Source: CAYSSG01 sp964433635
GTDB taxonomy: Bacteria > Atribacterota > Phoenicimicrobiia > Phoenicimicrobiales > Stramentimicrobiaceae
Assembly: GCA_964433635.1 (NCBI GenBank)
Contig: CAYSSG010000004.1
Location: forward strand, 18,796-82,795
DNA length: 64,000 bases
Reading direction: 5' to 3'
Position numbers and translations under genes: made by a program. Positions within the stretch are counted from its first letter, which is position 1. The number at the start of each line of letters is the position of its first letter. This document shows, one piece after another, positions 48,669 through 58,068 of this stretch. Under the pieces are notes generated by a model. It was not told the origin of the DNA and searched no databases. It was given only the letters and a program-made list of their open reading frames with translations.

Positions 48669-49431
48669 CTTTCTTTTCTCCCAGATAAGCTTCAATCACT
48701 TTGGGATTGTTCTGGATCTCCTCAGGCGTTCCTTCAGCAATCTTAATACCAAAATCCATAACCATAATTCTTTCGCAAATTCCCATGACAAATTGCATAT
48801 GATGTTCAATTAAAAAAATGGTCAGCTGAAAATCATCTTTTATTTTTTTAACTAATTCCATTAATTTAGTCGTTTCATAAGGATTCATTCCAGCAGCGGG
48901 CTCATCCAGTAACAGTAAATGGGGCTTTGTAGCTAAGGCCCGGGCAATTTCTAATTTCCTCTGCTCGCCATAAGGTAAATTTCCTGCTAAATGATAAGCA
49001 TAAGACTGTAAATTGAATAAATGCAGCAATTCCATTCCCTGTCTGCTTAGGTCCTCTTCTTCTGAATGATATTCATCACTGCGAAGAATGCCGTCAAAAA
49101 TATTATAGTGTGTACGAAAATGATAAGCCACCAGAATATTTTCCAGAACACTCAGATTGGGGAAAAGACGAATATTCTGAAAAGTACGGGCGATTCCTTT
49201 TTGTGTTATTCTATAAGACTGTATCCCTCCGATATCTTCTTCTTGAAAAATAACTTTTCCGTAGGTGGGTGGATAGATGCCCGTGAGTACATTAAATACC
49301 GTTGTCTTACCTGCACCATTCGGTCCGATGAGTCCAATCAGCTCACCTTTTCGAATTTTCACATTGAATCTTTCAACTGCTTTCAGTCCACCAAAGTAAC
49401 AGCTTAGATCTTTAAATTCTAATATATTCAC
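48652..49431 (-). CDS. livG: Branched-chain amino-acid-type ABC transporter ATP-binding protein LivG
   Basis: First ATPase of the same importer. 259 aa: Walker A GPNGAGKTTVF, LivG-specific YRITQKGIARTFQNIRLFPN, signature LPYGEQRKLEIARAL (the usual LivG variant of LSGGQ), Walker B LLLLDEPAAGMNP, IEHHM. GTG start that abuts the livM stop, with GAGGTAAG upstream. Overlaps livF by 17 nt. Confidence 0.94.
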   Translation of the reverse strand: MNILEFKDLSCYFGGLKAVERFNVKIRKGELIGLIGPNGAGKTTVFNVLTGIYPPTYGKVIFQEEDIGGIQSYRITQKGIARTFQNIRLFPNLSVLENILVAYHFRTHYNIFDGILRSDEYHSEEEDLSRQGMELLHLFNLQSYAYHLAGNLPYGEQRKLEIARALATKPHLLLLDEPAAGMNPYETTKLMELVKKIKDDFQLTIFLIEHHMQFVMGICERIMVMDFGIKIAEGTPEEIQNNPKVIEAYLGEKKDVKGQ

Positions 49432-50490
49432 TTAGCTTACCTCTTTTTTCCTGGGGACTAAGAAGGAAAATTCACGATTACCGAAGATACCATCCGGTTT
49501 CCTTAACATCAGAATAATAAGCAATAAGGGATAAACCACCATTCTCCATTGCTGGAAATTGATGACTCGCAGAAACTCGGGAAGAATGGTAAGTCCAGTT
49601 GCTGCTATAATGGATCCGGTTATACTGCCCATCCCTCCGGCATAAAGGTAAATAAGATAGTCAATGGATTTAATAAAACTGAAATTATCCGGATGGATAA
49701 AACGCAATATATGGGCAAAGAGACCTCCGCCCACTCCGGCAAAAAAGGCACTGATGCTGAAGGCAATAATTTTATAACGAGTCGTATCAACACCCATGGT
49801 TTCAGCAGCCAATTCATTTTCTCTGATTGACAGGCAAGCCCTGCCATGCGTAGAATAAATGTAATTGCGAATAATAATAATCGATATAATGGCAATTAAA
49901 TAGACCAGCCAGAATTTCGAAAGTGCCGGAATCGTAGATAGCCCTCTTGGACCACTCAACTTGGCAATCGTTTCCGAAAATCTTACCAATCCTATATTTT
50001 TTAAAAAGGCAGCGATTTCATCGGTAGCACGAATAATGGATCGCACTACCTCTCCAAATGCCAGGGTAACAATAGCCAGATAGTCACCTTTTAATCTTAA
50101 AGTCGGTAATCCAATCAGGTAGCCGGCAAGGGCAGCGATGCATCCTCCCATTAAGAGGGAAAAGATAAAAAGTGCCAATTGGGGTATAAAAGACATATTA
50201 GCCGCTTTAAACAGAATCGTTGTGAAATAAGCTGAGGTATATGCACCAATACACATAAATCCTGCATGTCCAATCGAAAATTGTCCGGTAAAACCGTTAA
50301 TCAGGTTTAAACTCACTGTCATGATAACATTAATCAAAGCAAACATGAGAACCTGCATATAATAGCGGGTAAGAATACGGGGTAGAATCGGAATTGTACC
50401 ATTCAACATTTCAATTAACAGATAAACAAGCACAGTAATCAAAATAAATTTGTAATACTTTTTTATTAAGAGAAATATTTTATCCATCAT
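49432..50490 (-). CDS. livM: Branched-chain amino-acid-type ABC transporter permease LivM
   Basis: Membrane subunit, 352 aa, eight or nine helices. Family blocks: NLINGFTGQFSIGHAGFMCIGAYTSA (in parts), LPTLRLKGDYLAIVTLAFGEVVR, GRACLSIRENELAAETMGVD and FAGVGGGLFAH, all LivM hallmarks. Start with two ATGs at 50490. Immediately follows livH. Confidence 0.94.
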   Translation of the reverse strand: MMDKIFLLIKKYYKFILITVLVYLLIEMLNGTIPILPRILTRYYMQVLMFALINVIMTVSLNLINGFTGQFSIGHAGFMCIGAYTSAYFTTILFKAANMSFIPQLALFIFSLLMGGCIAALAGYLIGLPTLRLKGDYLAIVTLAFGEVVRSIIRATDEIAAFLKNIGLVRFSETIAKLSGPRGLSTIPALSKFWLVYLIAIISIIIIRNYIYSTHGRACLSIRENELAAETMGVDTTRYKIIAFSISAFFAGVGGGLFAHILRFIHPDNFSFIKSIDYLIYLYAGGMGSITGSIIAATGLTILPEFLRVINFQQWRMVVYPLLLIILMLRKPDGIFGNREFSFLVPRKKEVS

Positions 50491-50497
50491 TTATTCG

Positions 50498-51717
50498 TCA
50501 GACCTTTTCTTTGGTAAATTTTCCTAAAAGGCCGGCAGGTTTAAAGATTAATACTACAATCAGAATCACAAAAGCTATACCATATCCAAAATTGGAATTG
50601 ATAGACGTAGCAAATGTTTCAGAGACTCCCATGAGATAACTTCCCAGCATCGCTCCGGGTATATTTCCAATTCCTCCCAATACTGCCGCAATAAAGGCTT
50701 TAAGGCCCGGCCATATTCCTAAATAGGGGGATTGTAATTGCCCATAAGTAAGGGCGAATAGTGTCCCGGATGCCGCAGCCAGCGCGGTTCCAATTCCGAA
50801 GGTGATTGATATTATTTTATTAATATTAATACCCATCATCAGAGAAGCATCTTTGTGAAAGGCAACGGCTCTCATGGCTTTTCCAATCATGGTCTTTTTG
50901 ACAATATACTGCAATAATATCATAAGAATAATTGTTACAGATATGTCCAATATTTTGATATTATTAATGGATACACCGGCAATATTATATGTTTTATCAG
51001 CAATCAGGGCGGGAAAAGGAATAAATGCCGGACCAAACACAATCTTATTTAACGGAAAAGGAACATTGGTTGGAGAAAGGGCAAAGAAATTTTCCAAAAA
51101 AAGGGAAACACCAAGGGCAGTGATTAAAGCTGCTAATCTCGGTTTAAACCTCAGGGGTTTATAAGCAATCTTCTCAATCACCATTCCCAATAATGCAGTA
51201 ACAGCCATGGAAATAATCAAGACAATAACAAAAGAAAAGCGATAATGATGAGCAATAAAATAATTACCTAAAAAGCAGGATATATAAGCGCCGAACATAA
51301 AAAGATCACCATGAGCAAAATTAATCAGTCTTATAATTCCGTAAACCATTGTATATCCTAAAGCAATCAAAGCATAAATGCTTCCCAGTTGAATGCCATT
51401 AATCAGTTGCTGAAAGAAAGATTGAAATCCAAAGGATAAAATATATAAAGATAACATTAANNNNNNNNNNNNNNNNNNNNNNNNNNNNNNNNNNNNNNNN
51501 NNNNNNNNNNNNNNNNNNNNNNNNNNNNNNNNNNNNNNNNNNNNNNNNNNNNNNNNNNNNGTTGCTGAAAGAAAGATTGAAATCCAAAGGATAAAATATA
51601 TAAAGATAACATTAATGCAATAATGAAAAATATAATAATTAATTTTTTCCAATTTGCTAACTGATTGTAATGTACGATCCCTGCATTAATAGAGTCAGAC
51701 AAACGGTTCTTATACAA
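50498..51717 (-). CDS. livH: Branched-chain amino-acid-type ABC transporter permease LivH, interrupted by an artificial N gap
   Basis: Membrane subunit of the liv importer: LINGIQLGSIYALIALGYTMVYG, RLINFAHGDLFMFGAY, MRAVAFHKDASLMMGIN, AVLGGIGNIPGAMLGSYL. The body holds a run of 100 N flanked by the same 55 bases on both sides. Removing one copy and the N run joins the frames: the true gene starts at TTG 51717 (GGAGAAG upstream) and would be 1065 bp, 354 aa, with an extra N-terminal helix (KKLIIIFFIIALMLSLYIL) before the classic start. The frame starting at 51652 is an artefact of the gap. Confidence 0.88.
51406..51460. repeat. 55-bp direct copy, left side of the N gap
   Basis: Begins GTTGCTGAAAGAAAGATTGA and is identical over 55 bases to 51561-51615. 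Two contig ends that overlap by one k-mer-like length were joined by an arbitrary N spacer. It is not a biological repeat. Confidence 0.9.
51461..51560. other. Assembly gap of exactly 100 N
   Basis: A fixed-length scaffold gap within livH. Because the flanks overlap by 55 identical bases, the true gap length is minus 55, that is, no sequence is missing. Confidence 0.97.
51561..51615. repeat. 55-bp direct copy, right side of the N gap
   Basis: Identical to 51406-51460; continues into the true N-terminal coding region of livH (ATGCAATAATG... on the plus strand). Confidence 0.9.
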
Positions 51718-51755
51718 TATCTTCTCCAGTTTTCAAAAAAATCTTGTAAATCTCA

Positions 51756-51800
51756 ACAATATATCTGGACATTGCTTTAAACAATATCCAGATATATTGT
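51756..51800 (-). other. Long hairpin downstream of the liv binding-protein gene
   Basis: CAATATATCTGGA (51757-51769) and TCCAGATATATTG (51787-51799) pair perfectly, with one more A-T outside and an inner ATTG/CAAT stem. It begins 34 nt beyond the binding-protein stop (51834) and before livH. No T-run directly follows. Third case in the window of a hairpin placed just after a binding-protein gene. Confidence 0.75.
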
Positions 51801-51833
51801 AATTCTCTAAGAATAAGCTAAAAACATGGCCTT

Positions 51834-52973
51834 TTAGGGCTGGACAAATTTCTGGAAGACAAACTTACCATCTTCTACTTTAATGATTGCGGCTTTTTTC
51901 AAAGGATCGCCGACCTCATTAAAGGTAATTTGTCCTGATACACACTCTAAATTAGTTGATGAAATGGCATCCCGGATAGCAACCCCATCTGTAGAACCGG
52001 CTCTCTTTAACGCATCAATGATAATCAAAGCCGCATCATAACCTAACGTTGCTAAAGCATCCGGGGTTTCTCCATATCTTTCTGCGTATTCTTTTACGAA
52101 GTCCTGCACAATGGGTCTGGGATCTTCCGGCGAATAATGATTGCAAAAATGACCACCTTCAACAGCATCGCCACCCAATACAGTGAACTGGGCAGAGTCC
52201 CAGCCATCCGCACCGACAAAATGCGCCGTTATACCTAAATCTCTAGCCTGATTAGCCATCAAGGCAGCCGCTGCATAGTAAGCATCTAAAAAGATTACAT
52301 CAGGATTTGCAGCTTTGATATTGGTTAACTGGGCAGAATAATCCACTGTCTTGCTTTCATCGGTAAACGACTCATAAGCTACGACTTTACCGCCTAATTT
52401 TTCAAAACTATCTCTGAAAGCTTCAGCTAAACCCTTTGTGTAATCGTTCGCATTATCAAAAAGGACTGCACCGGTTTTTGCCTGCAAGTCATTATAGCTG
52501 AAGGTCGCTACTACTGCACCCTGGAAGGGATCAAGAAAACAAGCCCGAAAGATATAATCTCCGGTTAAAGTGACTTGGACAGCAGTGGAAGTCGGACTGA
52601 TGGTGGGAATTCCCGAATCCTGAGCGATAGGAGCACCGGCTAGCGTACAACTACTTGTCACGGTACCGATAATAGCAGTAACTTCATCCTGGTCGATAAG
52701 TTTCCGAAAAGCATTAGCCGCTATTTCAGGCGTACCCTGATCATCTTCTACAATATAGTTAATGATATATTTTGTACCCCCGATATCAACTCCGCCTTCA
52801 GCATTAACTGCATCAAATGCGATGGTGACTGCATTTTTTGTAGAAATTCCGTAGGTAGCTACATGGCCTGTCAGGGGAGCAACACCGCCAATTTTAATTT
52901 CAGCGGCAAGTCCGTTTGAGATTGTAAATAAAATACAACCTATAATGATTAAAGAAAACAATTTTTTGTTCAT
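51834..52973 (-). CDS. livK: Branched-chain amino-acid-type ABC transporter substrate-binding protein
   Basis: Periplasmic receptor of the liv importer. 379 aa: signal peptide of about 23 residues (CILFTISNGLAAEI), then a peripla_BP_6 fold with IGGVAPLTGHVATYG, VEDDQGTPEIAANAFRKLI, AIIGTVTSSCTLAGAPIAQ, VGADGWDSAQF and GYDAALIIIDAL. It heads the operon. The ligand cannot be read from sequence; many such systems take amino acids, urea or amides. AAAGGAG precedes the ATG. Confidence 0.93.
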   Translation of the reverse strand: MNKKLFSLIIIGCILFTISNGLAAEIKIGGVAPLTGHVATYGISTKNAVTIAFDAVNAEGGVDIGGTKYIINYIVEDDQGTPEIAANAFRKLIDQDEVTAIIGTVTSSCTLAGAPIAQDSGIPTISPTSTAVQVTLTGDYIFRACFLDPFQGAVVATFSYNDLQAKTGAVLFDNANDYTKGLAEAFRDSFEKLGGKVVAYESFTDESKTVDYSAQLTNIKAANPDVIFLDAYYAAAALMANQARDLGITAHFVGADGWDSAQFTVLGGDAVEGGHFCNHYSPEDPRPIVQDFVKEYAERYGETPDALATLGYDAALIIIDALKRAGSTDGVAIRDAISSTNLECVSGQITFNEVGDPLKKAAIIKVEDGKFVFQKFVQP

Positions 52974-53084
52974 TTTTATTTTTATATCTCCTTTTCGTAT
53001 CTTTTTAATTTACCGAAAGATCATAACACAACCATACAATTAGCACGTCAGATTGTGTTTCTTCTCAACCATTTTCACCCCCTT

Positions 53085-53094
53085 TTCTGTTATA
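53085..53094 (-). promoter_or_regulatory. Extra Shine-Dalgarno element with small leader frame upstream of livK
   Basis: Minus-strand AAGGGGGTGA, 112 nt upstream of the livK ATG, followed with good spacing by ATG and a 10-codon frame (MVEKKHNLTC, then stop). This one could truly direct translation of a leader peptide. Compare the same type of element before the two sugar-binding-protein genes. Confidence 0.45.
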
Positions 53095-53227
53095 AAACAA
53101 TTTTGTGTTATTCTGTTAGGCTTTTTTTAATTAATATTTATCATTTTCTGAAACAATTTACCGTAACAATAATAGCAGTGACTATTTAAACTCCCTGTCA
53201 AGTAATCAATTTATATTTAACTAATTT

Positions 53228-53256
53228 TAATAACACAAATAAATATTGTTTGTCAA
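53228..53256 (-). promoter_or_regulatory. Promoter for the liv operon
   Basis: Minus strand: TTGACA (53251-53256), 17-base spacer, TTATTA (53228-53233). The -35 is perfect and the -10 is poor, which would suit an activated or moderately strong promoter. Confidence 0.5.
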
Positions 53257-53328
53257 GATATATTTCCTTAAATGTCAATAAAATCATCAAATGAATCTTT
53301 AATTTGATTGAACAGAGGTATTTATTTA

Positions 53329-55230
53329 TTACTCCCAGCCTTCTATGTTACCTTTCTCTTTATTCTTCAAGCCAACGAACTGGCTATTGTACAAATCTGT
53401 AAAAAAACCATTTTTCCGTAACAACTCACTGTGGGTTCCCTTCTCTATGATATTTCCCTCATTAACCACCAGGATTAAGTCTGCATCTTTGATAGTAGAC
53501 AACCTATGGGCGATAATGAAACTGGTTCTTCCTTGTCTTAGGGCTAACATGGCCTTTTGAATATGAATTTCTGTTCTGGTGTCTACGCTACTTGTCGCCT
53601 CGTCCAGAATCAATATGGCTGGTTCTGAAAGTATTGCTCTGGCAATTGTCAGTAACTGCTTTTGACCTTGAGAAAGATTGCTCGCTTCCTCGTCAATTAT
53701 GGTATCATAGCCATGCGGAAGTGTTCTAATAAAGTGATCCGCATAAGACATCTTTGCAGCTGAAATAATCGCTTCAGTAGTCGCATTTTCCTTGCCGTAG
53801 GCAATATTTTCTTTAATGGTCCCCTTAAATAACCAGGTATCCTGGAGAACCATGCCAAATATATCTCTCAGCTCACCGCGTTTCATATCCCGGATATCCA
53901 CATTATCAATCGTTATTTTTCCTTCTTTTATCTCATAAAAGCGCATCAGCAGATTAACCAATGTTGTTTTACCTGCTCCCGTAGGGCCGACTATGGCAAC
54001 CGTCTGACCCTTTTTTACCTCCAGGTCTATATCCTTAATCACCATTTTTTCATCATCATAACCGAATTTAATGTGCTTAAGTTCTATATCTCCCTGAGGT
54101 TTTTCTAAACTGACTGCATCACCTTTATCCGGAATCTGTTCAGGCTCATCAAGTACTTCAAACACCCTCTCTGCAGCAGCTATTGTTGATTGAATGATAT
54201 TTGCTATATTAGCGGTCTGCACGATGGGATGGGTAAATTGCCGGGAGTATTGGATAAATGCCTGGACATTCCCTATGGTAATAGTACCCTGGGCAACAAA
54301 AATACCGCCTATAATAACAATAAAAACATAGCTTAGATTGCTGATAGCGATCATTAAAGGCATAATCATTCCTGATATGAACTGCGCCTTCCATCCGGTA
54401 TCATAAAGCTCATCATTAAGCTGATTAAATTGTTCAATAGATTTCTCTTCATAATTGAATACTTTTACTATTTTATGGCCGGTATACATTTCTTCCACAT
54501 GCCCGTTTACCTGGCCTAATATTTTTTGTTGTCGGGCAAAATGTTTTTGGGACATTCGGGCAATGATTCTGGTTACTAAAAAGCTGGTTGGCAACACAAA
54601 CAGAGTAATTAATGTTAACACAGGGCTTATGGTTAACATCATGACCACAATTCCCGCTAAAGATACAACTGAGGTGATCAATTGGGTAATACTCTGTTGA
54701 AGCGTATTACTGATCGTATCAATGTCATTCGTAACCCTGCTAAGAATTTCTCCATGCGTTTTTCCGTCAAAATATTTCAAAGGCAATCTGGATAATTTAG
54801 AACTTATATCCCTTCTCATATCATACACAGTCTTCTGGGTTACTCCTACCATTAAATAATGCTGGAAATAATTAAAAAGGGCATTAAAGATATAAAGTCC
54901 AATTAAGATATAGATGATATTCACAATATAATCAAAATCGATAGCTGCTCCCGGAACTTGTTTTACTTTGTCCAAATACCCCTCAAACAGCCTGGTCGTT
55001 GCTCTACCCATGACTTTAGGGACGATGATAATAAAAATTGAACTGGTAATCGCTGCCAGAAAAGTAATGATTATCTTAAATTGATGTGGCTTTAAATAAC
55101 TTAATAATCTCTGTAAAGTCCCCTTAAAATCCTTCGCCTTTTCTACCGGCATTGTTAATCCCGAATGGCTTCCGGGACCTCGGCCAAATCCCCTTATAGG
55201 CATTCTAGTCCTGGGTTGTTTCTCACTCAT
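53329..55230 (-). CDS. Heterodimeric ABC exporter subunit with catalytic-type Walker B
   Basis: Fused membrane-ATPase half-transporter, 633 aa. A long N-terminal tail (about 40 aa), six helices (about 50-340), then an ATPase domain with Walker A GPTGAGKTTL, variant signature LSQGQKQLL and Walker B LILDEATSSVD with the catalytic Glu. It overlaps its partner gene by 4 nt. The pair resembles LmrCD, BmrCD and TM287/288, which export drugs or lipids. Substrate not deducible. Confidence 0.92.
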   Translation of the reverse strand: MSEKQPRTRMPIRGFGRGPGSHSGLTMPVEKAKDFKGTLQRLLSYLKPHQFKIIITFLAAITSSIFIIIVPKVMGRATTRLFEGYLDKVKQVPGAAIDFDYIVNIIYILIGLYIFNALFNYFQHYLMVGVTQKTVYDMRRDISSKLSRLPLKYFDGKTHGEILSRVTNDIDTISNTLQQSITQLITSVVSLAGIVVMMLTISPVLTLITLFVLPTSFLVTRIIARMSQKHFARQQKILGQVNGHVEEMYTGHKIVKVFNYEEKSIEQFNQLNDELYDTGWKAQFISGMIMPLMIAISNLSYVFIVIIGGIFVAQGTITIGNVQAFIQYSRQFTHPIVQTANIANIIQSTIAAAERVFEVLDEPEQIPDKGDAVSLEKPQGDIELKHIKFGYDDEKMVIKDIDLEVKKGQTVAIVGPTGAGKTTLVNLLMRFYEIKEGKITIDNVDIRDMKRGELRDIFGMVLQDTWLFKGTIKENIAYGKENATTEAIISAAKMSYADHFIRTLPHGYDTIIDEEASNLSQGQKQLLTIARAILSEPAILILDEATSSVDTRTEIHIQKAMLALRQGRTSFIIAHRLSTIKDADLILVVNEGNIIEKGTHSELLRKNGFFTDLYNSQFVGLKNKEKGNIEGWE

Positions 55231-56984
55231 AACAGTTCCTCTTCTGAAAGCTGTGACGCCACTATTTCCCTATATACTTCGCTATCCTTAATCAGATCCT
55301 GATGCTTGCCGATACCGGCAATCTGTCCCTGGTCTAAAACGATAATTTGATCTGCCCCCATAACCGTAGTAACCCGTTGCGCAATGATTAAAACTGTTTT
55401 ATCCCTGGTCTCTTCTTTTAAAGAAAGCCTTAATTTTGCTTCTGTTTTAAAATCAAGGGAAGAAAAGCTGTCATCAAAAATATAAATATCAGGTTTCTTG
55501 GCTAAAGCCCTGGCAATGGCTAACCTTTGTTTCTGCCCTCCTGATAAGTTTTTTCCTCCCTGAGCAATATAAGAATCAAAACCTTCAGGCATGGAATGAA
55601 TAAACTCTGCTGCCTGGGCAATTTCTACTGCCTTGATGATTTCATCCTGTGACAATTGCGTATTTCCAAATTTGATATTCTCTGTTATGGTTCCGCTGAA
55701 GAGTATCGCTTTTTGGGTCACCAGACCAATCCTGTCCCGCAAATGATTCTGTGGAATCTCTCTAATATCTATGCCGTCAATGAGTATTTGTCCTTTTGAT
55801 ACATCATAAAGTCTGGGAACAAGATTAATAAGGGTTGTTTTTCCTGAACCAGTGCTTCCAATAATTGCAGTTACCTCCCCCGCCTTTGCAATAAAATTAA
55901 CATCTTTCACAGCAAATTCTTCTGCATCTTGATAACAAAAACAAACATCCCTGAATTCTAAAACACCCTTTTTATGATCAGGAATTAAATCTTTTTGATT
56001 AAAATGATATTCTATGGGAGATTTTTCAGGATCTTTAATTTTTGGTTCAACATCCAGCACTTCATTAATCCGAACTGCTGATACCGATGCCCTGGGAATC
56101 ATGATAAATATCATGGAAACCATGATCAATGAAAACATGATCTGTGAAGCATATTGAATAAAGGCCATTAAATCTCCTACCTGCATATTCCCCCTGTCAA
56201 TCATTATGCTTCCAAACCAAATGATTGCCACAATCGTTATATTCAGAATTAAAGTCATCAATGGCATAAGAGCAGACATCAATATATTTACTTTTTTTGC
56301 AGTTTCCGTTAAATCATAATTACTATGATGAAATCTTTCTTTTTCGTATTCTTCTCGGTTAAAAGCTCTTATAACTCTTATTCCGGTCAAGTATTCCCTG
56401 AGAACCAGGTTAAGTTTATCAATTTTAAGCTGCATAGATTTAAAAAGATAGGTGCTCTTTTTAGCAACCAGTAGAATGATAACAGTCAAAACTGGCAATA
56501 TCGCAATTAAGGCCAGAGCCAATTGAGCATTTTTTGATACAGCCATAATAATTCCACCTGCAAAAAGCAAAGGAGCCCTGAGAAACATCCTGAGCATGGT
56601 CACTGCCAAGTGCTGAATCTGGTTGATATCATTGGTGGTTCGAACAATAAGGGAGGCAGTTCCCTTTTCATTAAATTCTTCCAGCGAAAAACTTTCTACT
56701 TTGGTAAACACTTTTGAACGAAGGTCTCTCGCAAATCCGGCAGACACTTTTGCCGAAAGGAAGCTGCCGATGATTGATCCAGACATAGCAATAAAGGCAA
56801 TTATGATCATTAATCCGCCAATTTTTACAATATAACCTATATCTCCGTTAACAATCCCTATATCTACAATATCTGACATGAGGGTAGGCAGAAACAATTC
56901 TGAAATGGCCTGCAGAAAAACAAAAAATATGATCCCGACAATTGAAAGCCAGTAAATCCTGAGATTCATGAATAATTTAATCAT
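55227..56984 (-). CDS. Heterodimeric ABC exporter subunit with degenerate Walker B
   Basis: Partner half-transporter, 585 aa. Six helices, then Walker A GSTGSGKTTL, canonical signature LSGGQKQRLAIARAL and Walker B IYIFDDSFSSLD, in which Asp replaces the catalytic Glu. With the canonical Glu and variant LSQGQ in its partner, one of the two composite ATP sites is non-hydrolysing, as known for TM287/288. First of the two genes, with its own promoter at 57030-57059. Confidence 0.92.
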   Translation of the reverse strand: MIKLFMNLRIYWLSIVGIIFFVFLQAISELFLPTLMSDIVDIGIVNGDIGYIVKIGGLMIIIAFIAMSGSIIGSFLSAKVSAGFARDLRSKVFTKVESFSLEEFNEKGTASLIVRTTNDINQIQHLAVTMLRMFLRAPLLFAGGIIMAVSKNAQLALALIAILPVLTVIILLVAKKSTYLFKSMQLKIDKLNLVLREYLTGIRVIRAFNREEYEKERFHHSNYDLTETAKKVNILMSALMPLMTLILNITIVAIIWFGSIMIDRGNMQVGDLMAFIQYASQIMFSLIMVSMIFIMIPRASVSAVRINEVLDVEPKIKDPEKSPIEYHFNQKDLIPDHKKGVLEFRDVCFCYQDAEEFAVKDVNFIAKAGEVTAIIGSTGSGKTTLINLVPRLYDVSKGQILIDGIDIREIPQNHLRDRIGLVTQKAILFSGTITENIKFGNTQLSQDEIIKAVEIAQAAEFIHSMPEGFDSYIAQGGKNLSGGQKQRLAIARALAKKPDIYIFDDSFSSLDFKTEAKLRLSLKEETRDKTVLIIAQRVTTVMGADQIIVLDQGQIAGIGKHQDLIKDSEVYREIVASQLSEEELL

Positions 56985-57360
56985 TTAGTTTCTTATCTTT
57001 TTCCTTAACCATTCAAAAATAATGGTTTTATTATACATCTATTTTTAGAATTTTTACAAAATGAAGAATCATTCTCAGTAAAAAACATCACTGAAATTCG
57101 GAGAAGGAACTGGTTTAACTATCTCCCCTGTTTCTGCCGATACATCCTTAAGATCCATTATTACAGATTAAAAACTGATCATCGCAAATAAAAAAGACAA
57201 AAAATATTGTCAAAAAGAGTAGAATTTTTAACGATTTTATTCAGCAATACTCCTGCATGGAAAATATTTATCCTTTAAAGACATATAGATAAATGCTTCT
57301 TTTTCTTGTTCCATCATTTTAAAAAACTAACGAGAGAGTTTTCAAGAAGCTTTTGTTGAC
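56985..57360. other. Intergenic, 376 bases, mostly empty apart from a promoter
   Basis: Contains the exporter promoter (57030-57059) and a small hairpin AACCATT/AATGGTT (57007-57027) in the resulting 5' leader. The rest, toward the HAD gene, is AT-rich and shows no open frame with protein-like composition, no RNA gene and no repeat that I can support. Confidence 0.5.
57030..57059 (-). promoter_or_regulatory. Promoter for the heterodimeric ABC exporter
   Basis: Minus strand: TTGTAA (57054-57059), 18-base spacer, perfect TATAAT (57030-57035), about 45 bases before the ATG at 56984. The 5' leader begins with the AACCATT/AATGGTT hairpin. Confidence 0.6.
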
Positions 57361-57975
57361 TTATTTTCTAAGAATAAATTCATCCTTTATGATATTTTTC
57401 ACATCCTGACAATCTGTGAATTTTAAAACATTCATTCCTACCTTTTGAGCAGCAACCAGATTTTCTTCAGTATCATCAATAAATAACACATGCTCCGGTT
57501 TTAGCTTCAATTCTCTCATGCAAATCTTATAAATTCGTTCATCCGGCTTCGATACTCGTTCTTCGCAGGAAAATATCTTGACATCAAAATAACTGAGCCA
57601 TTCAGAGTTTTTTATTTTGTTCAGGGCATCAAAAGTCATATTCGATAATACGGCTAACTTTATTTTATTATATAGTGACTGAATATATGCAACTGTCTCC
57701 TCATTCATATCTGACCAGCTCTTTACATCAAGCTCAATCAACTGGTCAATATCAATTGATTTGTTTTGCCTATCTGCTAAACCGACGATTTTTGTCCAAT
57801 AGGTCCCGGGATGAATGAGGGCAGAATCATATTTTTTTCTTTCTTTGAGATAAAATGAATAAAAATGTTTAACTGGGATACCTAATATGCTGCAAATTCG
57901 ATTGATGCATTCTTTGTTTTGTTTTTTGCTGATTACACCACCATAATCAAATATGATGCATTGAATCTTTTTCAT
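57361..57975 (-). CDS. HAD-superfamily hydrolase (subfamily IA)
   Basis: 204-aa phosphatase-like protein: motif I IIFDYGGV (nucleophile Asp, with Gly at the acid/base position, as in some alternative HADs), motif II LSNMT, motif III Lys in VSKPDERIY, motif IV LFIDDTEENLVAA. The all-helical cap lies between about residues 18 and 95. Substrate unknown, likely a small sugar or nucleotide phosphate. GCAGGA precedes the ATG. It is 93 nt downstream of the acetyltransferase gene and probably in the same transcript. Confidence 0.85.
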   Translation of the reverse strand: MKKIQCIIFDYGGVISKKQNKECINRICSILGIPVKHFYSFYLKERKKYDSALIHPGTYWTKIVGLADRQNKSIDIDQLIELDVKSWSDMNEETVAYIQSLYNKIKLAVLSNMTFDALNKIKNSEWLSYFDVKIFSCEERVSKPDERIYKICMRELKLKPEHVLFIDDTEENLVAAQKVGMNVLKFTDCQDVKNIIKDEFILRK

Positions 57976-58068
57976 ATCATTTCCTGCAAAGACGGTATCT
58001 GTTTATTTATGTTCAAAAAATGATCATTTATATTCCTGGATATAAAAAGCCATAACAGCTCATTTGAT

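Larger units (their letters stand above)
52974..53328. promoter_or_regulatory. Leader and promoter region of the liv operon
   Basis: 355 bases. Contains a promoter (53228-53256), a second TTGACA at 53196-53201 (minus strand) without a good -10, and AAGGGGGTGA (53085-53094) in front of a 10-codon frame beginning MVEKKHN. Near its start on the minus strand, just after the exporter stop, ATCAAAT/ATTTGAT (53286-53308) could be a weak terminator. Confidence 0.55.

Noticed and set aside
51399..51652. Frames beginning MEKINYYIFHY on the right side of the N gap
   Set aside because: They exist only because the 100-N spacer shifts the frame; joining the 55-bp overlap removes them.
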